NCBI GenBank assembly: GCA_022836615.1
Contig: MU405419.1
Coordinates: forward strand, 1-42,426
Source: Annulohypoxylon bovei var. microspora
Taxonomy: Eukaryota > Ascomycota > Sordariomycetes > Xylariales > Hypoxylaceae
Direction: 5' to 3'
Length of the DNA stretch: 42,426 bases
Below, piece by piece: positions 32,757-42,426 of the stretch; within the stretch, counting starts at the first letter, position 1; every line of letters begins with the position of its first letter. The translations under genes were made by a program, and so were the position numbers. The notes below the pieces were generated by a model. That model searched no databases. It was given only the letters and a program-made list of their open reading frames with translations, and was not told the origin of the DNA.

Positions 32757-33068
32757 TATTACAAGTCAAAAACCTAAAAAGTTAATCAAAATAAAGATTA
32801 ACGTAAACTTACATTATAACTGCAAATATAATAAACATAAGTCCCTATAATAAAATTATTAACAACCTTAAATGGGTTATAAAAGCTATTAAAACACATA
32901 TAAAAAAAATTTCCACATTAATTAACTTAATCCACACTTTTAAGCATAAATATTATAACCCCAAAGACAAAAGGTTATTACTTTTCCCTTTCTTTTTTAT
33001 TAATGAAAATAACCTCATTTTTAATTTCATATAACACAAGTTTACCGTTACTTATAGGAATTATTACA
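32757..33068 (+). repeat. Element C 3' LTR (312 bp)
   Basis: Begins TATTACAAGTC and ends GGAATTATTACA, followed by the ATTAT duplication. Compared with the 5' LTR it has lost G and kept C on the plus strand, continuing the strand bias seen in the distal pol region. Confidence 0.94.
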
Positions 33069-33256
33069 ATTATAAGGTTATGAAAAAAATTATTAAAAAG
33101 TTTATATATTTTTAAATTATATTAATAAAAAATAATAAATGTTATAAAGTTTTAATTATTTATTACTTAAGAAATATTTATATATTAAATTATTATTTAA
33201 TGTAATAAACATTTTTTTAAAAATTTTTATTAATTAAAAAATGATTAATAAAAATA
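33069..33256 (-). pseudogene. Element D: 5' leader and gag start
   Basis: Collinear with copy A 22,627-22,810. It joins the D 5' LTR to the C insertion. Nothing codes here beyond what alignment to A implies. Confidence 0.7.
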
Positions 33257-33567
33257 TATAATAATTTTTATAAATAACGGTAAATTTATATTATATGGGA
33301 TTAAAAATAAGATTATTTTTATTAATAAAAAAGAAAAAAAAAATAATAATCTTTTATTTTTAAAGTTATAATATTTATGTTTAAAAATATAAATTAAATT
33401 AATTAACGTGGAAACCCCTTTTATATATATTTTAATAATTTTAATAACCCATTTAAAGTTATTAATAATTTCATTATAAAAACCCACGCTTATCACGTTT
33501 ATAATTATAATATAAACTCGCGTTAATTTTTACTTTAATTAACTTTTTAAGTTTTTAACTCGTAACA
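33257..33567 (-). repeat. Element D 5' LTR (311 bp)
   Basis: Aligns over its full length with the family-1 LTRs. It ends CGTAACA and is followed by TAAAT, the proposed target duplication. A minus-strand open frame of 83 codons (33,245-33,496) covers it; this is fortuitous, made possible by the low complexity of the LTR. Confidence 0.9.
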
Positions 33568-36500
33568 TAAATCCATTACCATTAAATTTAAATTATATAT
33601 AAAATCTTTTATTTATTTATTTTTTTAAATTTCCGTATATTTAATATTATTTTATAACTTTTAAAAATCGCGCGACCTTTATATTAATTTTATTTAATAT
33701 AAATTTTTTTAATAAAATTAATATTTATTATTTTAAATATTTTAATATAAATATATTACTTTTTTTTCACGCATTTAATAATAATAACGTTTATTATAAT
33801 ATCGTTTATTATATATATTATATTATTATTAAAAATATTTAAATTAAAAATAAAAGCCGTGATAAATGCGCGAAAAAAACGTAAACACCCGTTATTTAAC
33901 TTATAAAATTAACATTAACACGTTTAAATAAAATAAATTAATTAAAAATTTTAAAACATATAATTTTTTTTTTAATAAATCATAACTTATTTAATTTAAA
34001 TGTTATTATTATAATTTTTTAAAATTTAATTTTTTATTAACTTTTTATTAAATAATATTATTTCCACGTTTATAAATATTTAAAATATACGAACTATCCG
34101 TTTATTTTTAATTTTAATTATTAAAAATTTTTTATTTATAAACTTATATTAAAGCTTTAAAAAAATCTCGATTATATAAAAAGTAATAATTTTTTCATTT
34201 ATTTTAAAACTTATTAAATTTTAACGTTTTATAATAACATGGAATTAATTTATATTATTTTTTAAACTTAAAATTTATAATATATTAAAAATCGTATACG
34301 TTTTTACATTAAATTATTTTCGTAAATAAATATTATCGATAATTTTATTAATATCGTTTATTTTCATTTTAATTTACATTAATACTTTAATAAACATTAT
34401 TTTATTATTATGTTTAAACTTAATTTTAATAATAAAGAAAAATATAAACTTATAATACATATAATAAATTTTTTTAATAAAACAATTTAATATTTTATAA
34501 AAAAATTTCAACCATTTTAAAATAAAAAATTATTAAATTTCATTAAAATTTTATATTAATTCTTTTTCGCACGTTTTACTTTAATATTTTTAAAAACTTC
34601 AATTATTTAATTAATTATAAAAACAAAAAGTTAAAATATTTAATTTTTTTTATTTAAATAATCCATCGATAATAAAAAGGGTAATATTTTTTTTAAATAT
34701 ACGAAATTAAATACGTTTAATAAAAACCTTAAATCCTTTAAAAATCTTAAAATTAATAATAAACATTTTTATTTATAATTAAATAACGAAGAAATATTCT
34801 TTTTTAATAAAAATATTAAAAATAATATTCATTTTATTCGGTCGTATTCGTTTAATTAACCTTTTAATTACTTATTTAATTTAATAATTTTCGTAAATAA
34901 TAATAATTATAAAAGTTTTAAAATAAATAAAACGTTTCATTTATTTATAAATTTTAATTTAAACACGTTAACATTATTTAATATTATAACGAATAATATA
35001 ATTAATTTTAATAAAAAGCTTACGATTATATTTTTATTTAAATTTAATTAAATTCATTTAAAAACCTTTAACGTAATTATTAAATTTTTTAATCCTTATA
35101 ATCTTAATATAAATTAATTAATAAAGTTTAAAAAAGAATTTTTTAATTAAACACGTTTTTTATATATAATTTTAAAATCGTTTAAAATATTATAAAATAT
35201 CGAAGCGTTTTATTTAAAAAATTAATTCGTATATTTTTATTTACTCGTTTTTTTATATATAATTTTAAATTAAAAAAACATTTACTTTAATTCATTTTAT
35301 ATTAATTAAATAATAATTTATACGTTTATATTAAAGTTTTTAATTAATTTTTTTATATTATAATCGTAAAACACATTTTATATATTAATATAATTTACAT
35401 ATTTACGATATAAAACTTAATTATTAAGGTTAATATTATCACCCGTAACATTTATTATTCTTAAAATTAAAAACATTATTATTATTATTATTATTATTTA
35501 TAAATTAATTAATACTTTCACTTTTATTAAAATTAATTTTTTAATATATAATATAAGTAAAAAATAAATTAATAAAATAAATATAAAAAATAACCCACAC
35601 ATCATTTATTTTTAATTAAATTTTACACTTTTTTATTAAAAATAAAACGTCTTCGTTTTCGTTTTCATTATTATCGTTATTTTCTTTAATTTTATCATTA
35701 ATAATAAAATTAATTATTTCGTCGAAAACAAGTTCCGATTAACCATTTAAAGACTTTATATATAATATTAATGATTTTTTTTTTAAATTTCCATAATATA
35801 ATATCATAAATATTTTACTTTATTTTTTATTTTTAATTATAATTATAAATAATATTTTTAAACTTTTAATTAATTACACGTTTAAATTTAATTTTAAAAC
35901 GCTTTTACTTTTTATAATTATTTTAATTTAAAAATTAATGTTATATTAAGTTTATTATAACGTTAACGTTAATTTAATTAAAGTGTTTTTTTTTCGAATT
36001 ACGTTTTTATTTTTTTTAAATTAAATTAATTATACTTATAATTTAAAGCAAAAAAAACCTTTTTCCCGGGAACTTAAATTATTAAATATTAAAATTACAT
36101 TTAAAATTATACGTAAGTTTTTTTTAAATATTATAACATATATTAAAAAACGTTTTAATAATATATCCGGTTTAAAATTAACGTGAATAATAAAATCGTT
36201 TTTAAGTTACTTAATAAATTTATTAAAATAATAAATATATTAATCATTTTTTAATTTATTTTTCCTTTTATTTAACGTTTATTAATATCTTTTTAATGTA
36301 AAATTATTATATATAATGAATATATAAAAGGCGTATAATTTTTATTTAAAGAAATTTAATAAAAAGGTTTAATTATTTTAATTAAAAAAAACTGTAATTT
36401 TATGAAAAATTTATATTAAAAGAACGGTTTTAAGGTAATTTTATATACGGCAATGTGTTATATTTAAAGCGGTAAATAAACATGACCGAAAAATAAATAA

Positions 36501-38095
36501 ATTATCCATTACTTTTATATAATAAATTTTTTAATATTAATAAAATTAACATTTATTAATTTATTACGTATATTATTAAATTTTAATGGAACTTATTTTT
36601 AAGTTCATTTATTTTTGTATAAATTGTAATGATATTATTATTAACGTTTATTAATTTTTTTAATAATTAATATTATTATAAAATAATATTCGAAAAAATT
36701 ATAATTTTAAATTATCGGACATAAAAATAATATCGCTTTTTTTGAATTAACATTTATTATTATTAAAAATATGTAAATTAATAATGAAATTATTATGATT
36801 AATGTATCGTAGGATATTTAAATAAAAAAAGTTAAATAAAAGGTTAATAATAATAATGAAAATAATCACGATATTTTTATATTTAATAAATTAAAATTAT
36901 TTTTTTTATTTTTTAACATTAATAATATTAAATATAAAAAAAATATTAAGGTTAAATTTAAAATATTATTTTAAAGATTAATCGTTACGTATTAAAATGG
37001 ATAATTAAAATAAAAAAAACATAATAATAAATAATATTTTTCTTTAAAATATATAAAAATAAGCAAAATGAATGTATGTATATGTAAACATAAGTTATAT
37101 AATAAAAATATTTTAAATATAAGAATATAAAATTAAATATTAAAATTATTAAAGTAAATATTTATATTTAAATGATTAATATAATAAAAATCTTAAATTT
37201 TTTTAATCGTAATAATTATTAAAATTTAATGTTATTATTTATAAATAATATTTTTAAAACTTTATCGAAATTAAGTTATTAATGTTATTTATTTAAGTTT
37301 ATATTAACGGTTATATAATAAATGTTTTAATATATTTTAAAAGTAAATTAATTAATTATTTAATATTATTATTAACATTTTAATTATATATTTAACTTTT
37401 TATTAATTAATTAAGGTTTGAAATATATTTTTATTAATGTAAAAATATAAATGTTATAAATAATTACATATTAAAGAAATTATATTTTTTAATAATTATT
37501 AATAATTAAAAATAATGAAATTATTTTTATTTTAAAAATGTTTTTTTACATAATAATGTTATGTAAATCTTAAAGAAATTAAAGGTTAATATTTATTTTT
37601 ATATTTAAAATAAACATAAAATTATTATATATTATAACATATATTTTTTTTTCTTTTTTTTAAGTGGTAATGCTTTAAGAATGTATATTATGTTAATGTA
37701 AGTTTATGGAAAAGTTATATTTATATTAATTAATTTTTTAAACTTATTACGTTAATATTTTCGCCGAAGTTTTCTTTAATATATAATTAAAAATTATAAT
37801 GTTTTAAATTTAATTATTATATTATATTTTTAAATAAAATATAAAGTTATATATATATTAATAAAATGTAAAAAATTGTTAATATATGAATAAAATAATT
37901 TAAATAAAAAAAGATAATATAAAATTATATTTATAAGCTTTTAAATGTTATTACTTTTAAATTAATATTTTTATCGTTTAAATTTTTCGTTTTATTTTAA
38001 TGAAATATATCATTTAATAAATATATTTTTAATTATTTTAAGCTTTTTTTTAATATAATACCTATTAATTATATCGATTTAATTTTAAAATTAAA
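33568..38095. other. AT-rich block right of the nest, no gene
   Basis: Over 4.5 kb of nearly pure A/T with scattered CpG. No open frame above 60 codons and no domain relic that I can defend. The minus strand of 35,650-35,675 reads as alternating Glu/Asn/Asp codons, which could be an acidic stretch of an old protein, but nothing around it supports this. Probably older mutated repeats in which D lies. Confidence 0.4.
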
Positions 38096-38335
38096 CATTA
38101 AAATAAATATAAAATATAAAAATATTAATAATAATTTAATAATATTAAATAATGAATTTAATTATTATATAAAATGAAAATAATATAAATAATTAAATCG
38201 CAGTTTTATTTCTTATATTAAAGTAAATATAAAATGTAAAAATGTTAATAATTATTTAATAATATTAAATAATAAATTTAATTATTATGTAAAACGAAAA
38301 TAATGTAAACCATTAAATTATAATTTTGTTTTTTA
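38096..38335 (+). repeat. 120-bp tandem duplication
   Basis: The sequence from 38,104 (TAAATATAAAATATAAAAAT) recurs from 38,224 at a spacing of exactly 120 bp and remains alignable without gaps. Differences are mainly A/G and C/T. The boundaries are approximate. It is longer than the other tandem repeats in the block. Confidence 0.75.
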
Positions 38336-41300
38336 TGTTAAATTTAAGGAATAAAATATAAATACCATTAACGTTTATTAAATTTTAAATAATGTTATAA
38401 ACGGTTTTAATAATGTTTTCTTAATAAAGGAAATTATTTTAATTAATAGAAATTTTCTTCGTTTTATTAATAATTATTATAAAGCATTTTATATATTTAA
38501 TTTTTAATATATAATTTAAAACGAAGGAAATTTATCGTTGGAATGGTGTTATATGTGTTTATTATAATATTATGGTATTAATATAATAATATCATTTTAA
38601 GAATTGTTTTTATAACATTTTTTAAATGTTTTTAAAGTTTTTTTTTCTTCGAATTAAAAAGATTTAACTTATTAATTTAATTATTTAAAATGTTTTAATA
38701 AACGCTTAAAATTTATAAAGATTTATAATTTTTATATTAAAGTAATCGAAAAAGGTATATTACCGCGTAATTATTAATTAATAATAATATAAAATTTATA
38801 TGTTTATTTTTTTTTATTTAAAATTAAATAACTTTGTTTAATTAAAGAAAAGTTTCTTTTAATTTTAATTATATTCGGTATAATTATTAAATTTACCTTT
38901 AATTTTAAAAATAATTAATTTATTAACCTTATATATCGAAAGATTTTTAAATATATATTAGTTTTTTTTAATAACGTATATTTAATGGTTAAAATTTTAC
39001 CTCGTTTTATAAAAAATGTAATTAATGATATTTATGTTATTTAATGTAATTTTAATAAACTTAAAAAGTAAAATATTATATTATAATTAAATTTATGTAA
39101 ATTTATTATATAAAAAACATTAATTTAACTTTAAAAATATAATTATTTATATGTTTATATATTAATAAATAACGATTTTTAATAAAATTAAAGTAACGAA
39201 AAAAAGTATATTTTACCCGCTTTCATGTTTAACTTAATTTATATTAATAATATTTAAAAAAAAGTTATAAAAAAAGTTAATTACGTTTTAAAATAAAATT
39301 AATTTTATTTTATTTTTAAAGGAAATATAATTAACATTGTATTTAATTTACTTATTAATTATAATGTTAATATTAAATTTAAATATTATTATAATATCGT
39401 TAATAAAAAATTTATTAATATTAATAATAATATTTATTTTAATAATGCTTTTAATGAATAAAATTAATTTAAAACGTTTCGATAATTCGATCCATTACTT
39501 TAATAAATTCTTATAATAATAATAATTATATTATTAAATTTTTTTAATATAAATTATAATTAATTTAATAACATTTAAAAAACATTATTTATTTAATAAT
39601 CTTTTAAAGCCAAAGTTTAATAATAAAAAATTAATAAAAAAATTAATAATAAAAAAAAGTTTAAATATCATTAAAGAATTTATAAACGGGAAATTATACA
39701 TTCGTGTTTCTTTAAAAAACGAATTCGTGAACTTTAAAAATTTACATTATTTTAAATTTATATTTATTAAATTATTTTTATACGATGTTAATAATCTATT
39801 TTTAATAAATAATAATTAAACGCATAAATTATAAGAAAATGTTAAATAAAATTTAAATATAAAAACGTATATTTAAGAATTAATTTTTAATGATTTACCA
39901 TTTTATTAATTTTTCATTTTAATTAAACTTTTTTAAAACTTCGATAATATAATGTTATAATAATAACACATTTAATATTTCCATTTTTCATATTTAATTA
40001 CATTATTAAAAGCAATAATAATTAAATTAATACGGTGTAAATTAAGAAAATATCTTTTAATAATATATTTAATTTATATAATTCATTAAGCTTAAAAAAA
40101 CCTTTAAAAGTTAATAATAAATTAAAATAAAATAAGCTTATTAATAATAATTAAATACGAAAATTTTTAATAAAAATTATAATATACGGTTAATAATAAC
40201 CATTATTAAATAAAAATAAAATAAAATAACGTGATTAAATTAAAAGTTTAATTATTTAAAATAAGCCATTAACCATTTAATTTATTATTAATTTAAACGA
40301 CATATTTTCATTTATTCGTATCAAAATAAATTCGAAGTTTAAATTTTTTTATTATTATTAAATAATTAAATAAAATAATAAATAATATTTATTAAATATT
40401 AAATAAAGTTTAAATAAAAAAGTTAATTAAGATTTTATTTTCATTATTTTTTAATTTTATATACATTTAAATGCTTTTTTTTTAAAGAAATCGTTAAAAT
40501 TAAAATAAAAAATAAAACGTTTAATTTTATTAATTATTATTTTAAAACAATCGAAATTAACGGATAAAATGCATTTTATTTCCACGGATTTCTTTAATAT
40601 TATAATAATATTAAAATGGAAAAATTTTATTTTAATTTAATTATTATAAATGATGTTTAAAATGTTATTAAACTTTTATATTACGTTAATAAATATTTTA
40701 AAAAGGATTTTAATTAAATTATATTTCATAAAAAATCTCGGACTTTAAATCGTTATTAACCATTAAATGTTTTAAAAAATAACTTAAATTAATTAATTAT
40801 TAAATGGGAAAAAAAGGTAAATTTTATTACCATTATAACCTAAGCCCATTAATATAATGCGATATATTATAAATATTCCAAAATTTAAAAAACTTAAATA
40901 AAAGGTAAAAAATAAAAAAATTACCATTTTAAATAGCTTTAAAAATTTATTAATTCCACATATATAAATAAAAACGGTATATTATATATTAAACGAAGGT
41001 TAATTAATTATAATTATTAAAACTTGGTAATTATTATATATATTCGTTATAATTATAATTTTATTATTATATTTATTATAATATAAGTTTTAATGTTAAT
41101 ATATTATACCATTAATTATATAATTAAATTAAAGGCTTTTTTATATTAAAGGTTAATAATATTTATTATTTATTTTTAAATAATTTTATAATTATTAAAA
41201 TTTATTAATATAAATAATAAAAATAAAATTACTTATAATTTCATAATTAAAATATTTAACCACATTTTTAATAAACGTAAGTTATTTTTAATTAATATAT

Positions 41301-42426
41301 ATAATTACATTTTTAAATATAATATATATTATTATTTATAAAATAATTAAATGTGGTTATATTATAATATTATATATTATATTATTTAATGTTAATAATA
41401 ATATTTAAAGATATTTATATTTATTTATTATAAAATAAAAACTTCATTTAATCCGAAAGTTTCATTTAAAAAAATAAATATTAAATTAAATACCTTTAAA
41501 AAATATTTATATTATAACTTTATTTTTTAAGATATATATTTATATAATTATATTTCTTTAATAAAAATAACCTTTAAAATAAGTAAAATAAAATGGATAA
41601 ACCGATATATTAAATTTAAAAAAAATATGAAATAAATATAATTTTATTAATATATTTAATAATTATTTAAAATTTATATTCTTTTATTAATAAATGTATA
41701 TTTATTTAATTTTAAAAATAATAAATTATATAAGTATATTACAATTATTCGGTTAAAAATGTTTATTTTTTAAGAAAAAATTTTATTATTAAAAAAAAGA
41801 ATGTTATTTAATATATAAAAATGGTTAAAAAAAACCTTTTTAATCGTTTATAATTTATTAAATTTAATTTTAATTTATTAAAATTTTTTAAAAAAAACGT
41901 TATATTAAATGTGAAAATCTTTAATGTATTATTTAATTAAAAAGCGTTAATTAATGTAAAAAATAATATTTTTAATAATAAAAAAAATAATAAAATTAAT
42001 AATAAAGAAACGGAAAAAATGAAATAAATTTTTAAAGCTTATAAATTTATAACATTTATTAATATAATTAATAATTTTATTACGAAATATTATAATATAA
42101 AAATTTTAATATTTAAAAATGCGGTTATTTAATTTTTTTAAACGTTTAAAGTTAAAGGTGTAATAAAAATATTTAACTTTTTAATTACTTTAAAATTAAA
42201 TTATTATTATAAAAATAAAAACGATTTAAATTTTACGACGATATAAATTATTAAACGTAATAATTATATAAATAAAATTATCGAATGAAATATTAAAACT
42301 TAAAAAAAAAAGTTTAAGTAATTAAATAAAACGAGATTATAATAAATTATAAATAAATTAAATATTACATAAAATGTATACTTTAATTTAATTAATAATG
42401 GAATAAAAAATAAAAATAATTAAAAT
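38336..42426. other. AT-rich block to the window end, no gene
   Basis: Continues the same composition to the last base. I read both strands for reverse transcriptase, RNase H, integrase, chromodomain and zinc-knuckle patterns without a convincing match. The AT-rich region therefore extends beyond the window. Confidence 0.4.

Larger units (their letters stand above)
27399..33068 (+). mobile_element. Element C: complete family-1 chromovirus, 5,670 bp
   Basis: 312-bp LTRs (27,399-27,710 and 32,757-33,068) are flanked by ATTAT (27,394-27,398 and 33,069-33,073). It sits in opposite orientation inside D, a member of its own family. From protease to chromodomain (29,102-32,674) every domain is in one frame (2 mod 3), so no net indel has occurred although stops abound. 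A polypurine tract ending AAAAAACGGGAAAAAAAGG adjoins the 3' LTR. The reverse transcriptase, RNase H and integrase active sites have all been lost by G-to-A changes. Confidence 0.95.
2605..33567 (-). mobile_element. Element D: outer family-1 chromovirus, split into five pieces
   Basis: Family-1 LTRs lie at 2,605-2,914 and 33,257-33,567. The internal pieces, collinear with complete copy A, are 2,915-3,595, 9,940-10,803, 11,828-12,633, 24,891-27,398 and 33,069-33,256. Four insertions (E, X, F, C) separate them; without these D would measure about 5.66 kb, close to the 5,670 bp of A and C. TAAAT follows the right LTR and TAAAT overlaps the first base of the left LTR, consistent with a 5-bp target duplication plus a 1-bp loss at the junction. 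D is visibly more A/T-converted than A or C, as expected for the oldest member of the nest. Its coding sense is minus, with the 5' LTR on the right. Confidence 0.9.

Noticed and set aside
33245..33496. Minus-strand open frame of 83 codons, the longest in the window
   Set aside because: It covers the D 5' LTR, is rich in Ile, Asn, Lys and Phe as expected from A/T sequence, and has no domain.
37200..37320. FINNIF reading that resembles a mutated YxDD block
   Set aside because: No neighbouring reverse transcriptase motif could be read in the same frame. The string is common by chance in A/T sequence.
2041..42426. Mitochondrial DNA as an explanation for the A/T content
   Set aside because: No mitochondrial gene, rRNA or tRNA set is present. 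The content is nuclear LTR retrotransposons with target duplications and transition-biased decay.

Overview
The window is non-genic, AT-rich heterochromatin that fits a filamentous ascomycete (Pezizomycotina) with a repeat-induced point mutation (RIP)-type defence. From about 2,040 onward the DNA is almost all A/T. Differences between repeat copies are overwhelmingly C/T or G/A. Every protein-like relic is peppered with stops that arise by G:C-to-A:T change. No intact gene was found; every short ORF I examined is a relic of a transposon polyprotein, its antisense shadow, or minisatellite translation.

Layout: 1-101 is a GC-richer flank. 102-943 is an element with 61-bp terminal inverted repeats. 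944-1030 holds hairpins and a Pol III B-box-like sequence. 1,078-1,715 is a GC-rich minisatellite. 1,716-2,040 is unique-looking sequence. 2,041-2,604 and 33,568-42,426 are AT-rich blocks with no recognisable relic apart from one 120-bp tandem duplication.

Between 2,605 and 33,567 lies a nest of LTR retrotransposons resolved by LTR pairs and target-site duplications (TSDs). The outer element D (family 1, minus strand, 312-bp-type LTRs) is broken by four insertions: E (3,596-9,934, family 2, minus strand, 216-bp LTRs, TSD TTTAT); X (10,804-11,827, unclassified, 8-bp direct repeat AAATTTTT); F (12,634-24,890, family 3, plus strand, 217-bp LTRs); and C (27,399-33,068, family 1, plus strand, TSD ATTAT). 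F is itself broken by A (17,453-23,122, family 1, minus strand, TSD AATTA) and by a tRNA-headed SINE-like element (13,858-14,724, 14-bp TSD). Removing the insertions restores D to about 5.66 kb, against 5,670 bp for both A and C.

Families 1 and 2 are Ty3/gypsy chromoviruses: relics of reverse transcriptase, RNase H, integrase and a C-terminal chromodomain can be read through the stops. Family 3 is also Ty3/gypsy (gag zinc knuckle, reverse transcriptase, RNase H). The reverse transcriptase YxDD motif is damaged in every copy, and the integrase DDE residues are lost in copy C, where I read them. I did not find a previously undescribed functional system. The most notable signals are the dated nest, strand-polarised mutation tracts, retention of CpG, a gag/pol -1 frame relationship, and the long tRNA-headed SINE-like element.
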